A stretch of 15,350 bases of DNA from Firmicutes bacterium CAG:194 (GCA_000432915.1 HF995201.1:1-15350); one strand, 5' to 3'; numbered from the stretch's first letter, positions 7,027-14,552 are shown. Notes: generated by a model from the sequence alone, not told the origin. Made by a program: numbers and translations.

Positions 7027-7488
7027 TCATCTCCTTACCATGGCGCATTTGTCTGTGTATGATTGGCTTTTCATATGAATTTCCTGATTACAGTAAATAC
7101 ATCTGTACTTTCCGGAGGAGGACATACGGAAGATGTGATCGCAGTCTGTCTCAATACTGGTAATACAGCGGGGATTCTGACACCGGATCACATTTTTCAG
7201 TTCCTTTGGTGGTACAGGATGTACCTTTCTGTCTACTGTACCGTTCTGGATGTAGATAAGGGAAATCTTGTCATCCAGATATCCTAAAATATCCAGCCGG
7301 GACGGTACTGTGGTACCTTCGATCTTGATCAGGTCTTTTGTTCCGTATTTCCGGCTTTTTACATTTTGTAAAAGTGCAACGGACTGACCGGAAGCCTCCA
7401 GATCGAGAAGACGGTAGATTTCCATCCCTTTTCCCGCTGTAATATGATCGATCACAATTCCATTTTGTATGGATTCAACCTTTAACAT
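7027..7488 (-). CDS. pyrI: Aspartate carbamoyltransferase regulatory chain PyrI
   Basis: The regulatory subunit of class B ATCase, 153 residues, the standard length. The N-terminal allosteric domain has GIVIDHITAGKG (10-21), the conserved motif that binds CTP or ATP. The C-terminal zinc domain has four cysteines at 103, 108, 130 and 133 in CQNPRC and YRCIYC, which contact the catalytic chain. In the family PyrI makes the enzyme inhibited by CTP and activated by ATP. The ATG overlaps the end of pyrB by seven bases (7482-7488), and GGAGGAA sits about nine bases upstream inside pyrB. Translation of the two subunits is therefore likely balanced by coupling. Confidence 0.97.
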   Translation of the reverse strand: MLKVESIQNGIVIDHITAGKGMEIYRLLDLEASGQSVALLQNVKSRKYGTKDLIKIEGTTVPSRLDILGYLDDKISLIYIQNGTVDRKVHPVPPKELKNVIRCQNPRCITSIETDCDHIFRMSSSGKYRCIYCNQEIHMKSQSYTDKCAMVRR

Positions 7489-8429
7489 GAAAGTATTTCC
7501 TCCTTTGTCTGTGGATCTGGGATACCAAGCAGTGACATGATGAGTGCCATTCGCAGGTATACACCGTTTTGTACCTGGTCGAAATAGGCTGCCCTGCTGT
7601 CGTCATCCACATCAAGTGTGATTTCATCGACTCTGGGGAGCGGATGCAGAACGGGCATATCGGGAGCAGCCAGCTTTAGTTTATCCGCAGTCAGGATATA
7701 GGTGCCTTTCAAACGGATATAATCTTCTTCGTTGAAGAAACGCTCCTTTTGTACTCTCGTCATATACAGGACATCCAGCTTCGGGATTGTTGCCTCCAGA
7801 TCAGTTACCTCATGGTAAGTGGTATTGGATGGTTTTAAAGTATCCTCCACCAGATATTCGGGAACCCGCAGCTCATCCGGGGAAATGAAATAAAATGTAT
7901 TGCCGGGAAAACGGACGAGACTGTTTACGAGAGAATGTACGGTACGACCGAATTTCAGATCACCGCAAAAGCCTATGGTAAGATGATCCAGTCTGCCTTT
8001 CAGCTGACGGATCGTCATCATGTCGATCAACGTCTGGGATGGGTGGTTATGTCCGCCGTCACCGGCATTGATGATGGGAACCTTTGCATACATGGAAGCA
8101 CGGAGCGGTGCACCCTCCTTTGGGTGACGCATGGCAATGATATCAGCATAGCAGCTGACAACGCGTGCAGTATCTGCGATGGTTTCTCCCTTTGTGGCGC
8201 TGGACTGGTTAGCACCGGCAAATCCGAGAGTCTGTCCGCCAAGGCTGAGCATGGCGGATTCAAAGGAAAGGCGGGTCCGGGTGCTTGGCTCATAAAAAAG
8301 AGTAGCAAGTTTTTTTCCGTCTCCCACATGGGAATAGATGGAAGGATCTGCTTTGATCCGGTCGGCAAGATCCAGAACCCGCAATGTTTCTTCTTTGGTA
8401 AAATCAAGAGGATCGATCAAATGTCTCAT
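7482..8429 (-). CDS. pyrB: Aspartate carbamoyltransferase catalytic chain PyrB
   Basis: Catalyses carbamoyl phosphate plus L-aspartate to N-carbamoyl-aspartate, the committed step of pyrimidine synthesis. At 315 residues it has the expected length. Visible active-site pieces are FYEPSTRTRLSFE (45-57, the S-T-R-T-R carbamoyl-phosphate loop), SATKGET with Lys80, NHPSQ (128-132) and LHPLPRVDE (261-269). ATG 8429 is preferred over the in-frame ATG 8435. It is seven bases from AAGGAG, and it overlaps the purA stop as ATGA, a typical coupled junction. The next gene, pyrI, supplies the regulatory chain, so the product probably forms the c6r6 holoenzyme. Confidence 0.98.
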   Translation of the reverse strand: MRHLIDPLDFTKEETLRVLDLADRIKADPSIYSHVGDGKKLATLFYEPSTRTRLSFESAMLSLGGQTLGFAGANQSSATKGETIADTARVVSCYADIIAMRHPKEGAPLRASMYAKVPIINAGDGGHNHPSQTLIDMMTIRQLKGRLDHLTIGFCGDLKFGRTVHSLVNSLVRFPGNTFYFISPDELRVPEYLVEDTLKPSNTTYHEVTDLEATIPKLDVLYMTRVQKERFFNEEDYIRLKGTYILTADKLKLAAPDMPVLHPLPRVDEITLDVDDDSRAAYFDQVQNGVYLRMALIMSLLGIPDPQTKEEILSC

Positions 8430-9727
8430 ACCCATTCTCCTTTTACGATATACTGTTCCCGTTTGGCACCAACAGAAACGAACTGTATTTCATGATCCAG
8501 CTGTTTCTCCAGATAGGCAACATAGGCTTTAGCATTGTCCGGAAGCTGCTCCCAGCTTTCACATGCTGAGATATCTTCTGTCCAGCCAGGCAGATATTCG
8601 ATAACAGGCTGATAATCATGCAGATTATCCAGTGGATCAAAGTTTTTGGTGATGGTTCCGTTTTTGTGATAACCGATAATGATCGGTATTTCGCTGAAGG
8701 AGCTCAGAACATCAAGTTTTGTCAGGGCAATTTTATCCGCCTTCTGGCATTTCAGTCCATAACGGCTGGCAACAGCGTCAAAAGGTCCGACACGGCGCGG
8801 ACGTCCGGTAGCTGCACCATATTCTCCGCCATAGTCCCTGAGTGCTTTCATCCAGGAGTCTGACATGGCACCTTCTGCGACAAACGGTCCTGCACCGACG
8901 CAGGTGGAATAGGCTTTCAAAACGCCTACCACATGGTCAATCGGTGTGCCCGGAATACCGGCTCCGATCGGACCGTAGGCTGAAATTGTGGAAGAACTGG
9001 AAGTGTAAGGAAAGATACCGTAATCGATATCCCGCATTGCACCGAGTTGTGCTTCCAGAACTACTTTTTTGCCGTTGAGCAGTGCCTGTTCCAGATAATG
9101 TCCTGTATCACAAATATAAGGAGCAAAGAGCTGTGCCTGTTTCTGACACCAGGATAAAAGTGCGGAATAAGACATCGGTTCCTGATGGTAACAGCCTGCA
9201 AGCTCCAGATTTTTGGATTCCAGTATGGTTTTTAGCCGCGCCTGCATAGCTTCATCATCCAGATGCAGCAGATCACCGAGACGAATTGTTTTTTTACGAT
9301 ATTTATCACTGTAAGCATATGCGATACCACGTCTGGTAGATCCGAAAGCAGAACCGGACTTGGCAAGACGATCTTCTTCCAGTTCATCCTGTACACGATG
9401 CCAGGGCATGGAAATGGTTGCTCTTGTGGATAATTTCAGATTAGAAGGAGATACCTGAACTCCATTTTTCCGAATCTGTGCGATTTCGTTTTCCAGATGT
9501 TCCAGATCTACAACCATGCCATCTCCGAGGATGCAGACGACATTTGAATGCAAAATTCCGGAAGGAAGCAGATTAAGTACAAATTTTCCCTGATCGGTAA
9601 CAACGGTATGTCCGGCATTGTTTCCTCCCTGATAGCGGACAACAATATCTGCCTGTTCCGCAAGAAGATCAATAACACGTCCTTTACCTTCGTCACCCCA
9701 GTTGATTCCAGTCACAGCAGTTAACAT
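8426..9727 (-). CDS. purA: Adenylosuccinate synthetase PurA
   Basis: Joins IMP and L-aspartate with GTP hydrolysis to form adenylosuccinate, the first dedicated AMP step. It has 433 residues, the normal length. Motifs: INWGDEGKG (8-16, GTP/IMP loop), RYQGGNNAGHTVV with His40, GSTRRGIAYAYSDKY, GRPRRVGPFDAV (IMP binding) and TKLDVL near the C-terminus. Wording such as LTAVTGINWGDEGKGRVIDLL is the Clostridia variant I recall, rather than the E. coli type. ATG 9727 is used because GGAGGT lies seven bases before it; an in-frame ATG at 9742 overlaps that ribosome site. It is the first gene of the operon that continues into pyrB, and its stop overlaps the pyrB start by four bases. Confidence 0.98.
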   Translation of the reverse strand: MLTAVTGINWGDEGKGRVIDLLAEQADIVVRYQGGNNAGHTVVTDQGKFVLNLLPSGILHSNVVCILGDGMVVDLEHLENEIAQIRKNGVQVSPSNLKLSTRATISMPWHRVQDELEEDRLAKSGSAFGSTRRGIAYAYSDKYRKKTIRLGDLLHLDDEAMQARLKTILESKNLELAGCYHQEPMSYSALLSWCQKQAQLFAPYICDTGHYLEQALLNGKKVVLEAQLGAMRDIDYGIFPYTSSSSTISAYGPIGAGIPGTPIDHVVGVLKAYSTCVGAGPFVAEGAMSDSWMKALRDYGGEYGAATGRPRRVGPFDAVASRYGLKCQKADKIALTKLDVLSSFSEIPIIIGYHKNGTITKNFDPLDNLHDYQPVIEYLPGWTEDISACESWEQLPDNAKAYVAYLEKQLDHEIQFVSVGAKREQYIVKGEWV

Positions 9728-9745
9728 ATTTTTTACCTCCATCTA

Positions 9746-9774
9746 TTGTTTTTTCGTTCTGCAATGATTATAAT
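9746..9774 (+). promoter_or_regulatory. Promoter of the LysR-type regulator
   Basis: On the forward strand, TTGTTT (9746-9751) and TATAAT (9769-9774) are 17 bases apart. Transcription would leave a leader of about 70 bases before ATG 9849. It faces the purA promoter, and the two -10 boxes share the ATTATAAT block. Confidence 0.45.
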
Positions 9775-9795
9775 GATGTACCAGGAATAAGTAAA
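9767..9795 (-). promoter_or_regulatory. Promoter of the purA operon
   Basis: On the reverse strand, TTTACT (9795-9790) and TATAAT (9772-9767) are separated by exactly 17 bases. The start of transcription would be near 9760, about 33 bases before the purA ATG. The -10 hexamer overlaps that of the opposing promoter. Confidence 0.5.
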
Positions 9796-9803
9796 AGATA
9801 TTA

Positions 9804-9833
9804 TTGATATGGCAAAAATAAGTATTTGATATG
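9804..9833 (+). repeat. Direct repeat TTGATATG, possible regulator-binding sites
   Basis: Two perfect 8-base copies, 9804-9811 and 9826-9833, start 22 bases apart, about two helical turns. They lie between the divergent promoters and the start of the LysR-type gene. That spacing would put both on one DNA face, which fits a dimeric or tetrameric regulator. No protein has been tied to them. Confidence 0.35.
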
Positions 9834-9848
9834 ACAAGGGAATATAGT

Positions 9849-10757
9849 ATGGATGTCAATTTTGAGTATTACAAAATATTTTATTATGTAGCAAAGTACA
9901 ATAACTTTACAAAAGCTGCCAATATATTGCATAACAGCCAGCCTAATATCACACGGGCAATGAACTGTCTGGAGCAGGAGGTCAACTGTACACTTTTTAT
10001 CCGTACAAACCGGGGCGCTTTTCTGACGCCGGAAGGAGAACGGCTGTATACGAGGGTTTCAGCAGCCATGATGCAGATCCAGCAGGCAGAAGAAGAACTG
10101 GCGGAAAGTGTCGGGCTGGAGCATGGCAGCATTTCAATCGGTGCCAGCGAGATCGCGTTGAATATCTATCTGCTCGACAGACTGAAAAAATTCCATATTG
10201 CATATCCGGGGGTACAGCTAAAGATATACAATCATTCTACGCCGCAGGCGATCAGTGCTGTCAGAAGCGGAGAAACAGATTTTGCGGTGATTACAACACC
10301 GGCTGATGTGGAAGCACCGCTGAAAGAGGTTCGCTTAAAGGCATTTAAAGATATTTTGATCGGCGGCAGGACATTTACGGCGATGGGAAGTCAGGAGCTG
10401 TCCTTAAAAGATTTAAAAGAGTATCCTTATATTTGTCTGGGAAAAGAAACAACAACCTATCATTTTTACAACCAGCTCTTTTTAAAATATGGCGTGGAGA
10501 TCATTCCGGATACAGAGGCAGCGACGACCGATCAGGTGCTGCCACTTGTCAAAAGTGAGCTGGGGCTTGCCTTTCTGCCGGAAGAGATGACAGAAGAAGC
10601 GCTGGCAAAGCATGAGATCATTCAGATCCGGTTAAAGGAAGAAATCCCGGAACGTTATGTATGTATGGTATATGACAGGAAACGCCCTATGAGCGTGGCG
10701 GCGCAGAAGCTGAAGCAGATATTAGACAAAGGAGAGAGTTATGCCGAAATTAAGTAA
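9849..10757 (+). CDS. LysR-family transcriptional regulator
   Basis: A 302-residue LysR-type regulator. The N-terminal winged HTH (about residues 4-62) includes FTKAANILHNSQPNITRAM and LEQEVNCTLFIRTNRGAFLTPEG, the standard family helix-wing pattern. The C-terminal effector domain (90-295) has a periplasmic-binding-like layout: SISIGASEIALNIYLLD, then TDFAVITTPADVE, then LGLAFLPEEMTEEAL. ATG 9849 is chosen over ATG 9831 because AAGGGA lies about eight bases before it and DVNFEYYKIFYYVA is the true family start. It is divergent from purA, with 121 bases between start codons, so it may control itself, the purA operon, or both. The effector is unknown. There is no obvious terminator after the stop. 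Confidence 0.93.
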   Translation: MDVNFEYYKIFYYVAKYNNFTKAANILHNSQPNITRAMNCLEQEVNCTLFIRTNRGAFLTPEGERLYTRVSAAMMQIQQAEEELAESVGLEHGSISIGASEIALNIYLLDRLKKFHIAYPGVQLKIYNHSTPQAISAVRSGETDFAVITTPADVEAPLKEVRLKAFKDILIGGRTFTAMGSQELSLKDLKEYPYICLGKETTTYHFYNQLFLKYGVEIIPDTEAATTDQVLPLVKSELGLAFLPEEMTEEALAKHEIIQIRLKEEIPERYVCMVYDRKRPMSVAAQKLKQILDKGESYAEIK

Positions 10758-10813
10758 TCAGTGCGGTGCACAGAATTTCAGAAAATTACCGGCAGTCTGG
10801 CTATTTAGCTGAT

Positions 10814-10842
10814 TTGACAAAGAAATAAAACACTGTTATATT
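10814..10842 (+). promoter_or_regulatory. Promoter of the fluoride-responsive antiporter unit
   Basis: A consensus TTGACA (10814-10819) and TATATT (10837-10842) are 17 bases apart. Transcription would start near 10849, exactly where the riboswitch stem begins. Confidence 0.72.
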
Positions 10843-10848
10843 ATACAG

Positions 10849-10910
10849 CGTAGGGAATGAAGTTCTCCCTTGGGAAACCTAAACTGCTTACAGAGCTGAT
10901 GACTTCTACG
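10849..10910 (+). ncRNA. Fluoride riboswitch (crcB motif)
   Basis: The leader has the crcB-motif layout. A P1 stem CGTAG (10849-10853) pairs with CTACG (10906-10910). An internal stem GGGA (10853-10856) pairs with TCCC (10866-10869). The hallmark 3' segment is GCTGATGACTTCTACG. Fluoride-responsive RNAs of this class control fluoride exporters and cation/proton antiporters, and the downstream gene is such an antiporter. The 3' conserved segment also forms one arm of the terminator, consistent with fluoride binding preventing termination (ON switch). Confidence 0.85.
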
Positions 10911-10940
10911 ATATTATGTCGCAGAAGTGTCAGCTTTTTT
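10895..10940 (+). terminator. Riboswitch-controlled intrinsic terminator
   Basis: GCTGA and ACTTCT (within 10895-10907) pair with AGAAGT and TCAGC (10923-10934), with a G-U wobble, a bulged G, and a few more pairs around the loop. TTTTTT follows at 10935-10940. The upstream arm overlaps the riboswitch P1 3' strand, so the two structures exclude each other. Confidence 0.8.
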
Positions 10941-10983
10941 ATTTTAAGCTAAACTTCTGCGTAAGCAATAAGGAGGAGCAATT

Positions 10984-12183
10984 ATGCTGACATCGTTATC
11001 ACTCATTTTTCTGGTAGGACTGGCAATGGGAGCCATCTGCCAGAAGATCAAACTGCCGCGTATCATTGGTATGCTGGCAACCGGTATTATTTTAGGCCCT
11101 TATGTGCTGGATCTGTTAGATCCTTCTATTCTGGGGATTTCCGCGGAACTCAGAAAGATGGCACTGATCATTATTTTATTGAAAGCCGGGCTTTCACTGG
11201 ATCTGCAGGATCTGAAAAAAGCAGGCAGATCTGCGATCATGCTTTCTTTTGTACCTGCCAGTTGTGAGATCATTGGTTATATTCTGCTGGCACCGGTGCT
11301 TCTGGGTGTGAATCATATCGAGGCAGCAGTCATGGGAGCGGTCCTGGCAGCAGTTTCACCGGCGGTCGTTGTGCCACGTATGGTTAGCCTGATGGAACGA
11401 AAATATGGGACAAAAAGAGCAATCCCGCAGATGATCATGGCAGGGGCTTCCTGTGACGATATTTTTGTGATCGTGCTGTTTACGACTTTTTTGAGCATGG
11501 CCCAGGGCGGAACCGCCAATGTGCTTGATTTTGTAAATATTCCAGTTTCTATTGTGCTGGGGATTCTGCTTGGCGGCATCTTTGGCTTTTTGCTGTGTCT
11601 GTTCTTTGAAACGGCATACGCAAAAAAACATTGCATCAGAAACAGTATGAAAGTGATCATCGTACTGGGAGTTTCTTTCCTGCTGATCGCGATAGAAGGC
11701 TGGCTGGAAGGAACGGTTGCAGTTTCCGGTCTGCTGGCGGTGGTCAGTATGGCGTGTGTGATCAGGCTGAAAAGTACGGCGTTTGTTTCAAAGAGGTTGT
11801 CTGAGAAATTTGGGAAGCTGTGGTTGGCAGCAGAGGTGATCCTGTTTGTTCTGGTGGGTGCTGCTGTGGATATCCGGTATACACTAGGCGCAGGATTGCA
11901 GGCGGTTCTGCTGATCTTTGGCGCACTTGTATTCCGAACAATCGGTGTTTGGCTCAGTGTGGCGGGAACGAAGCTGAACCGGAAAGAAAGATTATTCTGC
12001 GTGATCGCTTATCTGCCGAAAGCAACCGTGCAGGCAGCGATCGGCTCTGTTCCGCTGGCAGCAGGGCTTGCCTGCGGTAAGACGGTTTTATCGGTAGCGG
12101 TTCTTGCGATCATCCTGACTGCACCACTCGGAGCGATCGGGATCGACCGGAGCTATGCCAGCCTTTTAAAGAAAGAGGCGTAA
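10984..12183 (+). CDS. CPA-type cation/proton antiporter under fluoride control
   Basis: A polytopic inner-membrane protein of 399 residues with about twelve hydrophobic segments and no C-terminal RCK/TrkA-N extension. It belongs to the Na+/H+ exchanger (CPA) superfamily. Features are PRIIGMLATGIILGPYVL (25-42, the first unwound-helix region), AAVSPAVVVPRM (122-133) and GASCDDIFVIVLF (154-166). The Asp158-Asp159 pair matches the double-acidic ion-binding site of electrogenic members. AAGGAGGAG precedes the ATG by about five bases. The fluoride riboswitch directly upstream implies induction by fluoride. Inferred role: proton or cation balance, or fluoride-linked homeostasis, during fluoride stress. 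Direct fluoride transport is not shown. There is no obvious terminator after the stop. Confidence 0.88.
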   Translation: MLTSLSLIFLVGLAMGAICQKIKLPRIIGMLATGIILGPYVLDLLDPSILGISAELRKMALIIILLKAGLSLDLQDLKKAGRSAIMLSFVPASCEIIGYILLAPVLLGVNHIEAAVMGAVLAAVSPAVVVPRMVSLMERKYGTKRAIPQMIMAGASCDDIFVIVLFTTFLSMAQGGTANVLDFVNIPVSIVLGILLGGIFGFLLCLFFETAYAKKHCIRNSMKVIIVLGVSFLLIAIEGWLEGTVAVSGLLAVVSMACVIRLKSTAFVSKRLSEKFGKLWLAAEVILFVLVGAAVDIRYTLGAGLQAVLLIFGALVFRTIGVWLSVAGTKLNRKERLFCVIAYLPKATVQAAIGSVPLAAGLACGKTVLSVAVLAIILTAPLGAIGIDRSYASLLKKEA

Positions 12184-12224
12184 TAATTAAGAGAAATTTT
12201 ATAGAGAAATTCCCCATTTTTTTG

Positions 12225-12230
12225 TATAAT
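12225..12230 (+). promoter_or_regulatory. Possible -10 box for the alcohol dehydrogenase
   Basis: TATAAT preceded by TTTTTTTG stands 79 bases before the dehydrogenase ATG. No convincing -35 box lies at the expected distance (TAGAGA at 17 bases). The gene could therefore also be read through from the antiporter. Confidence 0.35.
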
Positions 12231-12309
12231 AAAGATAGATCAAAACGTGATCTTAGAAAATTTTACAAAATCATTTCCTGCAGACAGGAAAGAAACGGAG
12301 GGAAAGCTT

Positions 12310-13467
12310 ATGTACAATTTTACACTTCAGATTCCAACCAGAATCCATTTTGGAAAGGATACTATTTCCTACTTATCAGAACTGAAGGAATATGGTGATA
12401 AAGTCCTTCTTGTATATGGCGGTGGATCGATCAAGAAAAACGGAATTTATGATACTGCAATGCAGCTTTTAAAGGATGCGGCACTTACAGTATTTGAACT
12501 TAGCGGTGTAGAACCGAACCCGCGTATTGAAACAGTCAGAAAGGGTGTTGCGATCTGTAAAGAGGAAGGTATTGATATGGTGCTTGCTATTGGCGGCGGC
12601 AGTACGATCGATTGCTCCAAGGTAATTGCAGCAGGTGCAAAGTATGACGGGGATGCATGGGATCTTGTCTTAGATGCAACAAAGATCAAGGCAGCACTTC
12701 CGATCTTTGATGTTCTGACACTTTCTGCAACCGGAACAGAAATGGATCCGTTTGCGGTAATTTCAGATCTGACGAAAAATGAAAAATGGGGTACAGGATC
12801 TCCGTACATGGTTCCGACCATGTCGATCTTAAATCCTGAATATACGTATTCTGTATCTAAAAAGCAGACTGCAGCCGGAACGGCTGATATGATGAGCCAT
12901 ACGATGGAAAATTATTTCTCTATGGAAAATGCAGACTGCCAGAAATTTATGGCAGAGGGACTGCTGCGCACCATGATCAAAAACGGACCGACCGCACTGG
13001 CAGAGCCGGATAATTACGAAGCGCGTGCCAATCTGATGTGGGCAGGTACACATGCAATCAACGGTGTAGTGGGAGACGGCTGTTCTCCTGCCTGGTGTGT
13101 GCATCCGATGGAACATGAGCTGAGTGCTTTTTATGATATTACCCACGGAGAAGGTCTCGCAATACTGACACCTGCCTGGATGGAGCATATTTTAAATGAT
13201 GCCACACTTCCGATGTTTGTGGAATTTGCGAAAAATGTCTGGGGACTTTCCGGGGAGGATGAGTATGCACTTGCACATGCGGGAATCGATGCGCTCAAGA
13301 CGTTCTTCTTTGAGACGATGGGACTTCCGAAGAATCTGCGGGCAGTTGGTATTACAGATGATAAGAATTTTGATGTCATGGCACAGAAAGCCTGTGACGG
13401 TTCCAAGGGTTCCTTTGTACCGCTCAGCAAGGAAGATATCGTAGAGATTTATAAGGCTGCATTCTAA
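12310..13467 (+). CDS. Iron-containing alcohol dehydrogenase, YqhD/butanol dehydrogenase type
   Basis: A cytosolic NAD(P)H-dependent group III alcohol dehydrogenase of 385 residues. Family members reduce aldehydes such as butyraldehyde, other short aldehydes or methylglyoxal-type compounds to alcohols. GGGS (37-40) is the NADPH-phosphate region of YqhD. IGGGSTIDCSK (94-104) is the nucleotide loop. GTADMMSHTMENYF supplies Asp193 and His197. HPMEHELSAFYDITHGEG supplies His265 and His279, 14 apart as in YqhD. All four metal ligands are present. ATG 12310 is used because GGAGGG is eight bases before it; the GTG 63 bases upstream adds residues foreign to the family. Which aldehyde is used cannot be read. 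It may serve redox balance in fermentation. Confidence 0.93.
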   Translation: MYNFTLQIPTRIHFGKDTISYLSELKEYGDKVLLVYGGGSIKKNGIYDTAMQLLKDAALTVFELSGVEPNPRIETVRKGVAICKEEGIDMVLAIGGGSTIDCSKVIAAGAKYDGDAWDLVLDATKIKAALPIFDVLTLSATGTEMDPFAVISDLTKNEKWGTGSPYMVPTMSILNPEYTYSVSKKQTAAGTADMMSHTMENYFSMENADCQKFMAEGLLRTMIKNGPTALAEPDNYEARANLMWAGTHAINGVVGDGCSPAWCVHPMEHELSAFYDITHGEGLAILTPAWMEHILNDATLPMFVEFAKNVWGLSGEDEYALAHAGIDALKTFFFETMGLPKNLRAVGITDDKNFDVMAQKACDGSKGSFVPLSKEDIVEIYKAAF

Positions 13468-13541
13468 AAGGGCTGGTTCGGGACTCCGGATAGATCAGAT
13501 GATAGCGTTAAAACATAATTCTACTTTTAAGAGGTGTCATT

Positions 13542-13576
13542 TTGGGGTGAATCATTGTATGATTTATATAATCATT
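13542..13576 (+). promoter_or_regulatory. Putative promoter and operator of the XRE gene
   Basis: TATAAT lies at 13567-13572, with a weak TTGGGG at 13542-13547 (19-base gap). An inverted repeat ATGATT-TATAT-AATCAT (13559-13575) overlaps the -10 box. AATCATT also occurs as a direct copy at 13550-13556 and 13570-13576, exactly 20 bases apart. Such a layout fits autorepression, but the promoter itself is weak. Confidence 0.38.
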
Positions 13577-13602
13577 CTGCGTGGATAGTAATGCTGGGTG
13601 AC

Positions 13603-13624
13603 GCATATCGGTATTCGTATATGC
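13603..13624 (+). repeat. Inverted repeat upstream of the XRE gene
   Basis: GCATAT (13603-13608) and ATATGC (13619-13624) are separated by ten bases, and inner CG/CG can extend the stem around one bulge. It sits downstream of the putative -10 and before the ribosome site. It could be a second operator or a small mRNA hairpin. Confidence 0.3.
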
Positions 13625-13661
13625 AGGAATGAAGGACACTTATCTGAAAAGGAGAACGGGA

Positions 13662-14552
13662 ATGGATCTTGTAAAAATCGGGAAATATATTGCAGAAAAA
13701 AGAAAAGCACTGGGGCTGACACAGAGGCAGGTGGCGGACCGGCTCGGTATGAGCGATAAATCGGTTTCCAAATGGGAACGCGGCATTTGTCTGCCTGATG
13801 TCTCTGTATACAGCCCGCTTTGCGAGATACTTGGGATCAGTCTGAATGAATTCCTTGCCGGGGAAGATATCGGACAGGATGACCTGCAGCAGAAGTCGGA
13901 GGATAATCTTCTGCAGGTAACGACGGATGGAAAGCGTCGTCAGAAGGTTTTAAAACGTATCATAGGCGGACTTCTGGCATTTACCGGTGTGATCGTGCTG
14001 GCTCTGGGAGTCATGTTTTACCGGCAGCACAGACCGCAGAATTATGTGGAGCCCATTGATCCGGAAAGCGCGGAAATGAAGACGGCGCAGCTATTAGCCG
14101 GTATAGACGGTGCGTTTCTTTATAAATATAAGGTATCCAAGCCATTTCAGCAGCTGACGATCTATGTTTCGACTTATGAGAAAGGGAAGCTCATCAGCAA
14201 AGACGAGATCATGCGGATGCATGAGAATACAGGCATCCCCGAAGGAGGGATGTTTGCGATCGTCCCGGATTTTGAACGGTTTGAGGTCAAGCTGATCGCA
14301 ACCGGTCATGGTTCCAAGATGTCTACAGATCTGCCGATACTGGAAGGCGTGAAAAACCGGCTTTATTATGGAAGATCCGCGTCGGGAATCGATGAGAAGA
14401 CACAGATCCGATATAATGAGGAGCAGGGACTGGTTACGCTGTTATATGGAGAAAATGCAATAGAGACAGTAGGCGTAGAGGCATATGAGACCGGGGAGTA
14501 TATCCCGGAAAACGATTATGCATATTATTTTTCCTTTGAATTTGATTTGTGA
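13662..14552 (+). CDS. Membrane-anchored XRE/HTH transcriptional regulator
   Basis: A regulator of 296 residues with a Cro/CI-type helix-turn-helix at about 6-62. KRKALGLTQRQVADRLGMSD and VSKWERGICLPDV show the usual recognition helix. A charged linker (70-98) leads to one hydrophobic segment (100-120, IIGGLLAFTGVIVLALGVMFY-like). Residues 121-296 are a hydrophilic domain, probably extracytoplasmic, with no recognised fold. ATG 13662 is chosen because AAGGAG stands seven bases before it; ATG 13629 lies upstream of that site. The layout suggests membrane-linked sensing by the outer domain. Its target genes and ligand are unknown. It ends exactly where the aldo/keto reductase remnant begins, the two overlapping by four bases (GTGA). 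Confidence 0.85.
   Translation: MDLVKIGKYIAEKRKALGLTQRQVADRLGMSDKSVSKWERGICLPDVSVYSPLCEILGISLNEFLAGEDIGQDDLQQKSEDNLLQVTTDGKRRQKVLKRIIGGLLAFTGVIVLALGVMFYRQHRPQNYVEPIDPESAEMKTAQLLAGIDGAFLYKYKVSKPFQQLTIYVSTYEKGKLISKDEIMRMHENTGIPEGGMFAIVPDFERFEVKLIATGHGSKMSTDLPILEGVKNRLYYGRSASGIDEKTQIRYNEEQGLVTLLYGENAIETVGVEAYETGEYIPENDYAYYFSFEFDL

Noticed and set aside
12184..12309. A terminator between the antiporter and the alcohol dehydrogenase
   Set aside because: The region has a T run but no GC-containing hairpin before it, so I did not call one.
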